Source: Dactylorhiza incarnata
Lineage: Eukaryota > Streptophyta > Magnoliopsida > Asparagales > Orchidaceae
DNA length: 64,000 nucleotides
Direction of reading: 5' to 3'
Assembly (NCBI GenBank): GCA_033032865.1
Contig: JAWHQI010000068.1
Location: forward strand, 3,286,001 to 3,350,000
The translations under genes were made by a program, and so were the position numbers. Positions 44,691 to 57,014 of this stretch are shown piece after piece; positions within the stretch are counted from its first letter, which is position 1, and each line of letters opens with the position of its first letter. The notes under the pieces are model-generated. The model ran no database searches. It worked only from the letters and a program-made list of their open reading frames with translations, and had not been told where the DNA came from.

Positions 44691-46394
44691 TGCTTTCCGC
44701 ATCTCTTGGTTTGACAATAACAAATCCTATTATATTTGATCATACTTGTTTTGTGTTTATAGTATGCAGGATTCTATGCGTTCAAATCTCCATGGTGCTG
44801 TGTTTTGTTACTACCGCACTGCATTAACATTACCGCTGGCGCTAGCACTAACGAACCGCTGAGACTAAACCGCTGAGAAGGAAACACTGAGAAGATCTGA
44901 AAGCTCTACCGCGCCCAGTTAACTCTACCGTTGGCGCTAGCATTACCGAACCGCTGAGAAGAAACCGCTGGGAAGCGAAACCGCTGAGATGCAAGCTAGC
45001 CCGATGAATTGATCTACCGCGGAGCGCTAGAACTGACGCTGGCGTTAGCATATATGGAAACTATTGACAGAAAGGAAGCAGTGGAGAAAAAGGAATGTTG
45101 ACGGGACGCTATTTTGGCAAGTACTATCGCGGTGCGTTAATGCTAACGCCCGACGGTAACTTTTGGATGTCCCTCCATCATGATGTTGATTGAGGAGCAA
45201 ATGAGGAAGGTGATCTCGCGGGAAGGAATAATCAATCAAGAGTATGCAATATCATTATGAAACCAATCAATCAAGATTTGGAAACTCCAATCAATCAAGA
45301 TTTGATTAATCAAGATTTGGAAACTCCAATCAATCAAGATTTAATTAAGAAACCAAAAGGAGCATGCAATATCATTATGAAGGCAAGAATATATCATATT
45401 TTCATGGGGAATAATGTATTTCCAAAGATAGAAGCCAAACCCACGAAATTGAAGAGAATCGAAGGAAGGAAACTGCTCACTGCTTCTACCGCCCCGCTAG
45501 AGCACTACCACCGGCGCTAGCTTTCCTGGACATCAAACCTCTATTTAAAACAACCCGAAAATGAGTTTCGGTTGACGGATTTGGACGAAATTTTTGAGGG
45601 CTGAAAGCCCTAGCCGTCTAGAGAAAAGTGAGGGGTGTTTCCCACTCATCAAAGGAGAAGAGTTCTTCAGAGGAGATCAAAAGAAAATCATGCACAAGGA
45701 TTGAAGGCTATCAAAACGGCGATCAAGAAGCCTTCTCTCAACATACACATGGAGTGTTCTCGCTGCAAAAATCTCTAATCAATTGGAGACATCCAAGGAT
45801 CTCAAGAACTTCAAAGAGGAAGACTCTCAAGACACAACTATCGAACCTTTGCAAGCGAAACGACATCTACATCAAGGGTTCTACTTAGAGGGGAGTTTTT
45901 CCATTATCTTATCTTGTAACACTTTTATTTTATCATTGTAATCGGATCGTGAATTCGCCACACGGCGACTAGGTCTAGGTTGGACTTAGGGATTAATTCG
46001 CCTCCTGTTGGCGACTGGGTCTAGGGAGTAGATCTAGGGGTGCTCGAGGCCTTTCTGGTGATAGATTGGCTAGAGCGGCTTGAGGCCGTATCTGGGGAGA
46101 GATCGGCTAAATCCAACCGGTTCGTGGGGATACGAGTCGGTATAGAAAACAAAAAGGGTTTTCATATTATTCGCTTCGATTTCTAGCGTCATTGAAATCA
46201 GATTTTGTAATCAATTTTATAAATGATAATCATGTCTTTTCTTGCTTAATAAAATTGATTTCATTTCTAATTTCATTATCTCTTTACTTTTAATTTAACT
46301 TCGATCAAAATATCAAAAGTTTTCTATTAAAGTTTAAAGTTCTTAAAACCCTTATTCACCCCCCCCCCCTCTAAGGGAGCCCACAGATCCAACA
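44691..46394 (+). mobile_element. C4 5' LTR
   Basis: It starts TGTTGAAACATGC, matching the C2 LTR start (TGTTGGAGCATGC), and ends CCCTCTAAGGGAGCCCACAGATCCAACA-like as in C2 (CCTCTAAGGGCGTCAC...). TATTTAAAA is at 45542-45550. Upstream words are CCGCTGAGA (44850-45000) and GGCGCTAGC. The body is unlike the C2 LTR. Confidence 0.85.
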
Positions 46395-46396
46395 AG

Positions 46397-46408
46397 TGGT
46401 ATCAGAGC
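46397..46408 (+). other. C4 primer binding site (tRNA-Met)
   Basis: TGGTATCAGAGC two bases after the LTR, as in C2. Confidence 0.95.
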
Positions 46409-46443
46409 GAGGTTATTCCAAATCGGCTTAACAACCGAGAATA

Positions 46444-47910
46444 ATGGCGTCTCATGATCTCACTTCTATTAGTGGGTGAAATTTTTATGAAGAAGAAACA
46501 TCTCTTGCACCACCCTTATTCGAAGGAAGAAATTATAAAGGGTGAAAATTGTTAATGGAAAGGTTTATTAATACATTAGATATCAACGCATGGGATATAG
46601 CAATAACAAGACCAGCGGACGAATCAAATAAACAAGAGCGTCATCTAAATGCAAAAGCTATGAACTATATTTTCTGTGCTTTATCTCAAGATATCTTCAA
46701 ATTAATATATTGTTTTTCTAGTGCAGACAAAGTATAGAAATTTCTTGAAGAAATATATGATTCTCCTTCTATAGGTATGGAACAATCACAAGAACCGGAG
46801 AATATGCAAGCTTGCACAAGTCTTCAAGAATGCTCCTCTCGTGACGGATCCATGATGTTCACATCAAGTGAAAGAGAAGAAGAAATACTATCTTCGGAAG
46901 AGGACTGCCAAAAAGATGCTAAAGAAATGATATGTTCAAATCGGGCCTCTACCGAAAGCAATGTAAGGAAATCAAATTCCATTTTTTGTACTTCTATCTC
47001 TTCATTACAATTGCTTCAAACTACAAAGCGCAAAATTAAGAAATTAAAAAATGCTAATAAATATTTGCGCTTAGAAAATAAAAATTTTAAGGAAAAAATT
47101 AATGAACAATAAAATTCAATTTTATCTAGTTCTATCCATGGCTCCTTAGTTGAAAACATTACACCTTGTATTGAATTTAATGATCTAAAAGAAAAATGCA
47201 AGGAACTTAAAAAAGAACTTCTTTTTATAAAAGAACAAAATGAATGATTATGTTTAGAAAATTCATCTTTGGAAAATGATTGTGCTAAGTGTAAAGACTA
47301 TAAAATTGAAATTAAAGAGATGGATGAAACATTTGATGAATATTGAAATAACTATCAAAATCATATTGATTCAATTGTTTCCATTCTTAAAAATAACACA
47401 ATCGCTTATAATAAAGCTAGACATAATTTAAAAATTAAGAATGACGAATTAAAAACAAAAATCAACTTGCTTATGAAATTTATAAATAAAAATTCACAAA
47501 ATCAAGAAATATCAAAAAACAAGTTGAATATGAATATGAACATCTTAACTAAGTTTAATAATGGGAGTAAGGAACATAAAGGATTTGTAAATCAAAATCA
47601 AAATCACCATTACTTACAAAATCATGTTTCTCCCAATCTAAAATTAAATGCTAACAAATTTCCTTCAAATTATAAATTCAAAAATCATTTTGATCCAAAT
47701 ATTCAAGTAAATGATTATGGAAATTTGAAAACTAAAAATAATATTAAACCAATGTTTGAATGGAGTCCCAAAGTTAAATATGAAACACAAACTCCACTCA
47801 AAAGGGCCCATTCATCACTATCTCCCCAAAAGCAAACACCATGTATTTGGGTACCCAAAGGAACCATCACACCCGGTCCTCTTTGGATACCTAAATCTCT
47901 CATTCATTAG
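46444..47910 (+). pseudogene. C4 gag (no pol follows)
   Basis: MASHDLTS at 46444, then KLLMERFINTLDINAWDI and LNAKAMNYIFCALS as in C2 gag, then a likely deletion after EEIYDSPSIG. Later parts are a Lys/Glu/Asn-rich helical region and an end with CIWVPKGT. Most in-frame stops (for example before NFYEEE, KLLMERF and KFLEEI) fall where related gags have Trp. No zinc knuckle, protease or integrase was found, so C4 is a non-autonomous, gag-only derivative. Confidence 0.75.
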
Positions 47911-48964
47911 TATTCAATCATTTGCATGGAGTAGATATCAATTAAAAATGAAATATCAATTCTCTACTTCATGATATGCTAAATTTCCTTTTTTTTGTTT
48001 TGCCTTTATTTCTTTGAGCCATCACGATATGATCACTTTATATAACTTGTGATATGACATTCACATATTAAACCAAAATTTATAAATAAATCAAATTGAA
48101 TAAAGTTGAATAAAAAGTCTTATCCTTTTTCAAGTGATCTACTTATCCGTTTTATTTTTATCCTTCTAAATCCATTTCCTAAAAGTCTTATAAAATTTGA
48201 AATACTAAATTTGCCATATGATACTATTAAGACTAAATGAAATAAGTGTCAAAATGGATTCAAAAAGTGTTTTAGGGGTATTAGGCTAAACTTATAAAGC
48301 GCAAGTTTTGCTTAGGTATGTAATATATTTGCGTCATTTTTGATTACCCCTAGTATGTTTTATCATAATCATGTCAAACCGAAATTGAAAAATTGCATGA
48401 ATATTATTTCACTTATTTATGATCATTTCACTCATGCATATGTTGTGCAAAACTCAAGAATTAAGGTCTAATGTGTATGAATCTTTAATGAATATGAAAC
48501 CCATGTACTAAAATTTTAACTTCCGCAACTTTTTGTGATTTCTTCTCGTCTCTTCACTTCATTAGACAGGACTTACATTGCACAAACATAATTAAGAAAA
48601 ATCGGAAGCAAAATCGAAGAAAATCTAGTCCATATGATTAAAATTAGCACTCTCTAAGAGTTAACGCAGGCGCTAGGACCTAACGCCGGCGCTAGCTCAA
48701 GTATCCGATTTTCTGTAATTTTAAAATTATGAAAAATCACCAAAAATATATTATCTTATCTGTACTAGTCATTTTTGCAATTATCCCTGTAATTTTTTTT
48801 AAAAAAAATTAAAATACAAAATTACAAAAGCCAAATTACAAAAAATATTTTTTTGGTTATTTGTTTGATTTCTACTCCTATATGCAAAAATCAAATACAA
48901 AATATAAAACAAAAATAAGTATCAAAAATTATTATTTTGAACTTAACTTTTCTATTTACATGTA

Positions 48965-49054
48965 TCTTGCGAAAGGGTGATTTGGGTGATCATCCCATCA
49001 CATCACCTAGTACCGGGCGAACCTCTCACATGATAAACCTCGGGAAGTCCAAGA
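48965..49054 (+). ncRNA. Motif B, shared 3'-UTR block
   Basis: TCTTG at the left pairs with CAAGA at the right; inside is TTTGGGTGATCATCCCATC, a hairpin, then ACCTAGTACC and GCGAACCTCTCAC. The same block in inverted orientation is at 63483-63581 in gypsy G4. Confidence 0.5.
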
Positions 49055-49578
49055 TCAAATTATATGAGTTCAAACTTTAAATTAAAATTATTTCTCAAAA
49101 ATATCAAAAATACCGTATGGACTTTATTGTGAAAATCAAGCATGATTTCTTCTATCACTTAAGACTTTTTACAATGTTGTGATTCATATTATCAAACTAC
49201 TTTGAACATTGTCTTTATAATGCCTTGGTACTTCTAAACTCATGTGCATAAATTATATTGTAAAAGTTGTGTAGAACCAAGCTTAGCATGCCTCTAAGTA
49301 TGAGTAAATGTTTTATGTTTGATAATCGTATTTATTCACTCACTTATTTTGGCATTGTCTACTTATGTGTTTAATCTAAGAATGCTTGTGTATGTTTTGT
49401 ATTAGTGCAATGAATTAAAATTGCACAAGTATCTTACCTACACTACCTTTGTTTGCACTTTTAAAAGTTAGGAAAAGTGGTTATGTTTTCATAAATTATA
49501 TTGGTTTGCAAAACAAGTGTATTCGGAGAACATTGTACAAAACAAAAATCATAAAATAAAGTGACAAAGATAACTCCA

Positions 49579-49639
49579 CCAAGCACTACTTGAACCTCCT
49601 GATAAGTCATAATAAGCGTTGTGAGGTTGAGCATTTTGG
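49579..49639 (+). ncRNA. Motif A hairpin, copy 1 in C4
   Basis: CCAAG pairs with TTTGG (one G-U), and AACCTC pairs with GAGGTT. Loop CTGATAAGTCATAATAAGCG, very like C2. Confidence 0.6.
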
Positions 49640-49757
49640 CAAGAATAGTAATGTATCTTGTGCAAACCATATCTTTCTTTCAAAATAAAAACCACTTACT
49701 CTTAAGTTAAGTACACCGGATCACTAGTCTCAACATTAAAATAAAATATGTGATCCC

Positions 49758-49818
49758 CCAAGCACTACTTTGCACCCTGAAAAGTCTTAATGAGCATTGT
49801 GTGTGCAAAGCACCTTGG
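49758..49818 (+). ncRNA. Motif A hairpin, copy 2 in C4
   Basis: CCAAG pairs with CTTGG, and CTTTGCAC pairs perfectly with GTGCAAAG. The loop CTGAAAAGTCTTAATGAGCA matches C2. The inner stem differs from copy 1 but stays paired. Confidence 0.65.
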
Positions 49819-50656
49819 TAGTTGTACATTTTTTGTGCATTGAAGTTTGTGGAAGTAAAACTATTTGTGTTTTATTGTGCTCTTTACTTTACATATTTCT
49901 TGTATTTTTGATTAAAACATTTGTTTACTCTATTCAAAATAAACTTATGTGCACATCAGTATCTTCCATAACACTTCTTCTCATGAGTATTGGATCATAA
50001 TGCTAATTCTATACTACTCATTATTTATAAAATGCACTAGATAACCTAGCATGCTCTCTACAATGTTTTGTATGTGTTGAATTTGTGAATTAATATAACG
50101 TTGTAGTAATTTCTTTTTGAAAACATTATTTCATGCTTGGTTACTTTATTTTCAAATTAAAGATTTTAATGGCAAAATGATTTACAAAAAAAACATCTTC
50201 ATCTTTGGAATTTAACTAATATTTCTTCTTATGAATAATCATGATTATAAAAAGATGTTTTCTTGTATTTCTATAAATCTTCCGCATCATCACCATATAT
50301 TTTTACCTTGCGCTTTCATGCTTATATCAAAGTCTTAAACATCAAAATTCCTTTTTTCAACAAATGGTAGGCGTGCTTGTTAAAATTTCTATTGGTTGAT
50401 CTAAACATGAAAATGTTGTAATGCAAAACTCAGATTTATTAATGAATTTCAAATTAGCTATGTGACCTTTTCGGTAAAAAATTCAAATAAAAATATAAAT
50501 CCATAGGCTATGTACCCATCATTAGATTTAAAACGCTTAAATGGTTCCAATAATTATTATCCATGACTTCATATGTCACCATAGCGGGGGCGTAGGGTTG
50601 TAGACATTAGATAACCTTATCTCTAATCATGTCTTGTCCTTAACCGGGGAGGGTTC

Positions 50657-52253
50657 TGATGCGCAAATCTTAGCACACCGCTATAGGCGGTAGCAAGACT
50701 GCGGCACGAAACGGCAGTGTACCGATCGTTCAAGTAATATAAAATGTGGGAGTGAATCCCCAAGTATCGATCTCGAAGGAACACAGTAAGGTGGAGTTTA
50801 CAATTGAGGCAGGACTTGAGATTGAAGTCCTTTATGTTGGATGGGTTGCGGAAACAGGGGTTTTGGTTGGTGGAAATAAAGAGAAAATACTACAACTACT
50901 CATATGCAATGCTTCGCTTGGCGGGATGGAGACTAGGCAGGCCTTGAGCGCGCTGCTTCGAAAGGGCGGATGGACGAGAAGGCAAGCGGAATCAAACTAT
51001 GCAGGCCTTGAGTGCGCTGCTTCGTTAGGCGAATGGTTTACACGGGCCGCTATGCCACACTTCACTAGGCGGATGGACGAGTAGGCATACGGAGTGAGGG
51101 TCGCAAGCACCTCGTCGACAAGCACGCCACTAGCAATTGCTAGTGCGGCACACGAACACGATAGCGGAATGTAAAATGGACGGGGGCGCTCCTCACTTGC
51201 ATAAACCACAAGATAATTTCACATAGACATGAAATGTACTAAAATGCAAATATAAGGGTTTTGCAATCATAGTTCATACACACACAATATTAAGATATAA
51301 AATACTACAAAATAGAGGGGGTGAGATTACAACCAAGGCACGAAGTCTTGTCGGGATTCACGGTCGGAATCAAGGGTTGTCATGCCTTGTCTGAGCTCGG
51401 TCCACGACTGACGTCCGGGTTACGGAGAGGAACTGTCACTTCCTTCTAGTTGACCCATTTTCTTCGTAAATCGGCTTTGGCCACGATCTCGCCGGAGAAA
51501 TCCAAGGATGCAGCAAGTTGTATCTTGAAATGGAGCTTTTGAGGTGCACGGACAATGGAGGAGGCCTAGAGGATACTCCGGCTCAAGATTGGCGTGAAGA
51601 ATAAGCCCGGAGCACCTCCCGAAGGTGGGCGGCGATGGAGCGGCAAAACTGGCGCACTGGAGCGGGAAAACGGCGCTGGAATCGATTGTCCGACCTAATT
51701 TCGCGGGCTGCTTATTTATAGAAAATAGGGCGCACGATCATAGGCGCACAACCAGTGGTCGTGCGCACTAGAAGTTGGTGATCGTGCGTGCTGTGGCCGA
51801 AAACCTGTATAGCAAAAACTGCAGAAAATAATAAAGCGCACGATCGAACGCACGATCATCCGTAAAAACGCACGACCATGCATAAAAATGCACGACCAAA
51901 TTCAGAATCCAACTTTGGGCTGCAAATGAACGCGCACGATCGGCGGCGCACGATCAGTGGTCGTGCGCAGTAGAGCCAGTGAGCGTGCGCAGTGTTCTTG
52001 TACAGATTTGTACCGGGAACACCTGCACGACCCCTGTTCCAGCATAAACACTAATCGAAACCACTGAAAGTGGCACAAAACACAGCATGAAAGACAGTAA
52101 GAATGATAAACATGAAAATACACAAAAACGGACCTAGAAGTGCACATAACATGGAATGTCAAATATGAACGAAAATATGCCTAAAGTGTAGTGCATAGAC
52201 TACATAATCGGCCCGGATGAGTCCAAAAGTGTGTATATAATTGGGACTCATCA
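50657..52253 (-). mobile_element. G3 LTR 1 (3' LTR)
   Basis: 1597 bp, plus-strand ends TGATGCGCAA and GACTCATCA. TATAAATAAG (minus) at 51711-51720; word array CGCACGATC/GATCGTGCG at about 51731-51990. The right edge has the polypurine tract CACCCCCAGACTTAC (52254-52268). Confidence 0.93.
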
Positions 52254-53979
52254 CACCCCCAGACTTACCTGTTTGCGCGTCCCGAGCAAACAATCTCCCA
52301 TGTGAAGTAGAAAAATCATAAGCTGGCAAAGTAATTGAATATGCGAAGTACAATGCGAAGTCGCTTACACGCGCGTGTTGAAATTTCAGTAGAAAAATCT
52401 TTTAAACATGCGAAATTGATTAGAATTTTCTAGATTGCGTTTCTACTTATTATTGCTACTCATAATTTGAATCGTGGTGAATCCTTCAATCACGCGTAGG
52501 GTGAATGTAGCTCGATCACTAAGTGGAATATTGCCAGAGATCGAGGATCGGGACAAACTCCAAAGAAATCCATCAATGACGATGGTCATAAGCTTGCCCG
52601 TTCACACTCTCTCCATGGTACTAGTTACGTTCAGAGTGCGAATCAATAGGACTTTTAGGTTATGATTTAGGCTTAGGCTATGGTGCGGTAGACAATGATA
52701 AACGTGGGGGCTTAGCACACCTAACCCAAATGAGCTCGCAATAAAAACACTATCCGGCAATAACAAAAAATGTGTACACCACACCCCCAGACTTAAACAT
52801 GAAACTATGGGGTGTGTACACCACCTATTCCCAAATACATTGCTTTACACTTTTTTTCATTTCTTTTCACATTTTTTTTAAATTATAACTTTGCACATAT
52901 AATAACAAACACAGCTATATTTTCAATAACGCTTTCCCACCACAACCACAAATATACACAGCCTCAACACCCAACTTTTAAATGCACAAATTGCTTGAGC
53001 TCAGAATTTGGTGTGCGATTAGGATAGTCATTTTGGCTTTGGTGATTTGAAGGTGGTGCTGGATCAAATGGTAGGGATTAGGCACAAAGGGGCTAAGCAA
53101 GGATAGAGCGTTTAGGAATGGTGCAAAGGCTCAACCGGGTCAAGGAATGGCCTATATCACACTCGCACAAATGAAATAACCTATACCCATGCTTCGAGAG
53201 TCGCTAGGGGCAAGTTCTTAGCCACCGAGAAAGAATATCCTTCCTCCTGAATCGAGCAATACATCAATAGCGATCGTCTACACACGCACCTACACTATCA
53301 TCAGATTCAACTGGATTCACGACATACGAGTAGAATAAACAGTATTCACGCAATTGGAAAATTATAAAACTAAATGCATGAGAAAAAGCTAATTCTACAT
53401 GAATTTCAACACGAGACGCGAGCACTAGACTAGGAGCACTGCTAGAGTCAACATGTTACTCCGCCACTCAATCCTATGCCAGCATCATGATCTTTCAATC
53501 CAACAGAAAAATAATATTTACCCGAGACGCATAGACAAATAAGCGCGTGCTCAAGTGGGTGTTTTGATGTGCTGTGAAGATGAACAATACAAAATAAATG
53601 AGATTAATATACTTCTAGTATGCAAATGATATGTGCACGTGCAGTGGGTAACACATAGTGGCTCTCCCCCAGACTTAATCTAAACAATCAAACAAAATAT
53701 ATGGCCATGAAATTCAAAATGAAGCTAAGGTAAGAGGGTACCCAATGCTCAGCAAGTGAGCATACCAGAAGACGTGTGAAAACCAAGATAAAGCTGCAGC
53801 ATCTGCCATCCAGAAAAAAAACCTGCATGGGTGAGCTCCGCAAAAACAAAAGAAAATATACAAACTAAAATAAAGTAAAACTAACTAAACAAACTAGATA
53901 AACTATCATTGCAAGAAAGATAAGATAACTACTTGGGTTATTGTCATCCCAGCACGACTTATTCAAATTTAAAGCAGTT
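52254..53979 (-). other. G3 internal 1: 3' untranslated region
   Basis: Noncoding. Polypurine-like blocks (plus strand CCCCCAGACTTA) occur at 52254, about 52784 and about 53666. Similar to G2 24757-26541 in reverse. Confidence 0.75.
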
Positions 53980-55225
53980 CTAGCTAATAGGAGTATGCAA
54001 AAGGAAATGAACAGGTAACTTTTCTAATATGCGTGTCGGTAGAGGGTACCGATACGGCGATAGAACAGTTACTAACCTACCTAAATAATAATATCTGCTG
54101 AACACAGGTAACGGGAATAGGAAGTAAGAAGAGGAGGAGAGCTGGTCCTCACTCATCTCACCACAAAATAAATCCTTGCCCAGCAAGGTGACATCTCCAG
54201 GGAGGCAACAGAAGGAGAAGGCAATGAGTGAAGCTTCCTCTACGGAGGGGGGGGTCAACCTCCTCACATAAGAGGATGCTCTCCTCATTGACTTGAGCAT
54301 CATGCTCCAAGTCCTCCTGGGGTACCGGTGAAGACTCAACCTGCACATGCTCAGATGAAGAAGGGGGATCAAGAAATAAACAAGAAGAATAACATAAATA
54401 ATCAAAAATCGGGGGAGTGGTCCCGGTCTCACTCCCAAGAGGTTGGCGAAATAAGATATTGTCGGCATCATCGACAATTCTGCAGGGCTCAGTAGGATCA
54501 TCAATGACCTCCTCCACGATTTGGACTTCCTCCACCGGTGCTGAGGTAGAATCCTCGTCACCTTGGAAAATATCCTCCTCCATAGGAATAGGCACAACAC
54601 ATAAATCACGTGCCTTATCCTGCGAAACATCCTCAATAATGTCGTCAGAGACAAATGTAGTAAAATGCACAATAGGGGGAGGAATAGTGCTTGGATAAAA
54701 GTCAAGCACCGATTCCTCACAAGGAATCGAATCTATACACGGTGATATATGCACAGGGGAGATGGGCTCAGCTATGTCAGAGCCTAGATCAGCCACACAT
54801 CTGGTGACTGTGTCGACATCATACCCTTCAAAGCTTGAAGGTGAAATGGTCACATAACCAGATGTTGAAGATGTGCTTCCAGAAGTAGGAGTCGGGACGA
54901 TCCGGATATTCGGCTCGTCATCCTCGTCCATTTGGTGAAGGAATGCAGCACAATACTTTAAGGCATGATCCATGCTCTGACAAAACAAGCACTGCCTTGC
55001 GGGCTTCACTGGCACAGCAGAAGCTGAAGCCAAAAAGAAGTGTGACGGTAAAGGCTCGGCAGAATAGCCATAGGACTTACGCGCACCATATGGAGTACCA
55101 GACAAAGTCGGTGCTCCATATGCTGGGCCTTGAGTGCTAGGGCTATTTTCTCCCAGTGGGCATCTATCACTAGCATGAGAAATATCTCCACACCAACAAC
55201 AACGAATATAGAATGAAGCCCACAT
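53980..55225 (-). pseudogene. G3 internal 1: zinc-knuckle ORF
   Basis: The minus-strand ORF starts MWASFYIRCCWCGDISHASDRC: CCHC knuckle 1 at residues 9-22. Knuckle 2, CQCLFC-like CLFCQSMDHALKYC, is near residue 80. A Ser/Thr/Pro-rich and then acidic region follows. One extra G in a run at about 54247-54254 shifts the frame; the C-terminal part continues to 53980 (SFCCLPGDVTLLGKDLFCGE), giving about 415 residues in total. There is no capsid, protease or RT. It could bind element RNA by its knuckles; this is inferred from the motif. Confidence 0.7.
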
Positions 55226-55411
55226 AGTGTGAAGATAAAATGATTCAAAATAAAAACACTATTGTGCAAAATACCACACCTAACGAAAATTTACTAGAGC
55301 AACCTAATATAAACAGTAAAACAGAATAAAAAGAAATAAAACAAAAAGAATGCAATACACAAAGGAAGGGCTTAAATCTCAGATGCTCCCTCTCCAGAAA
55401 ACTCACACGAC

Positions 55412-55440
55412 CGTGTTCCCCGGCAACGGCGCCAAAAACT
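55412..55440 (-). other. G3 primer site (tRNA-Asp)
   Basis: The plus strand reads CCCCGGCAACGGCGCCA followed by AAAACT up to the LTR at 55441. It equals the 3' end of plant tRNA-Asp, so the minus strand is complementary to it. The second unit has the same at about 60203-60226. Confidence 0.9.
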
Positions 55441-57014
55441 TGATGCGCAAATCTTAGCACACCGCTATAGGCGGTAGCAAGACTGCGGCCCGAAACGACA
55501 GTGTACCGATCGTTCAAGTAATATATAATGTGGGAGTGAATCCCCAAGTATCGATTTCGAAGGATCACAGTAAGGTGGAGTTTACTATTGAGGCAGGACT
55601 TGAGATTGAAGTCCTTTATGTCGGATGGGTTGCGGAAATGGGGGTTTTGGTTGGTGGAAATAAAGAGAAAATACTACAACTACTCCTATGCAATGCTCGC
55701 TTGGCGGGATGGAGACTAGGCAGGCCTTGAGCGCGCTGCTTCGAAAGGGCGGATGGACGAGAAGGCAAGCGGAATCGAACTGTGCAGGCCTTGAGCGCGT
55801 TGCTTCGTTAGGCGAATGGTTTACACTGGCCGCTATGCCACGCTTCACTAGGCGGATGGGCGAGTAGGCATATGGTGTGAGGGTCGCAAGCACCTCGTCG
55901 ACAAGCACGCCACGAGCAATTGGTAGTGCGGTACACGAACACGATAGCGGAATGGAAAATCGACGGGGGCGCTCCTCACTTGCATAAACCACAAGATAAT
56001 TTCACATAGACATGAAATGTACTAAAATGCAATATAAGGGTTTTGCAATCATAGTTCATACACACACAATATTAAGATATAAAATACTACAAAATAGAGG
56101 GGGTGAGATTACAACCAAGGCACGAAGTCTTGTAGGGATTCACGGTCGGAATCAAGGGTTGTCATGCCTTGTCTGAGCTCGGTCCACGACTGACGTCCGG
56201 GGTATGGAGAAGAACTGTCACTTCCTTCTAGTTGACCCGTCTTCTTCGTAAATCGCCTTTGGCCACGATCTCGCCGGAGAAATCCAAGGATGCAGCAAGT
56301 TGTATCTTGAAATGGAGCTTTTGAGGTGCACGGACAATGGAGGAGGCCTAGAGGATACTCCGGCTCAAGATTGGCGTGAAGAATAAGCCCGGAGCACCTC
56401 CTGAAGGTGGGCGGCGATGGAGCGGCGAAACTGGCGCACTGGAGCGGAAAAACGGTGCTGGAATCGATTGTCCGACCTAATTTCGCGGGCTGCTTATTTA
56501 TAGAAAATAGGGCGCACGATCAAAGGCGCACAACCAGTGGTCGTGCGCACTAGAAGTTGGTGATCATGCGTGCTGTGGCCGAAAACTTGTAAGGCAAAAC
56601 TGTAGAAAATAATAAAGCGCACGATCGAACGCACGACCGTGCGTAAAAATGCACGACCAAATTCAGAATGCAACTTTGGGCTGCAAATGAACGCGCACGA
56701 TCGGCGGCGCACGATCAGTGGTCGTGCGTAGTAGAGCCAGTGATCGTGCGCAGTGTTTCTGTACAGATTTGTACCGTGAACACCTGCACGACCCCTGTTC
56801 TAGCATAAACACTAATCGAAACCACTGAAAGTGGCACAAAACACAGCAAGAAAGACAGAAAGAATGATAAACATGAAAATACACAAAAATGGGCCTAGAA
56901 GTGCACATAACATGGAATGTCAAATATGAACGAAAACATGCCTAAAGTGTAGTGCATAAACTATATAATCGGCCCAGATGAGTCCAAAAGTGTGTATATA
57001 ATTGGGACTCATCA
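55441..57014 (-). mobile_element. G3 LTR 2 (shared)
   Basis: 1574 bp. It has a primer site on its left and a polypurine tract on its right, so it serves as 5' LTR for unit 1 and 3' LTR for unit 2. TATA box at 56493-56502. Confidence 0.93.

Larger units (their letters stand above)
47911..50656 (+). other. C4 long 3' untranslated region
   Basis: AT-rich, no gene. Homologous to the C2 3' region: two copies of motif A and the block near 49288. It also holds GGCGCTAGC at about 48690 and motif B (48965-49054). No 3' LTR or polypurine tract is reached before G3 begins at 50657. Confidence 0.65.

Noticed and set aside
50746..51084. 112-codon plus-strand ORF in G3 LTR 1, repeated in LTR 2 and 3
   Set aside because: Antisense to the LTR transcript and broken by small indels in the other copies.
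55412..55440. Sequence equal to a tRNA-Asp 3' end
   Set aside because: No tRNA body precedes it; it is a primer binding site next to an LTR.
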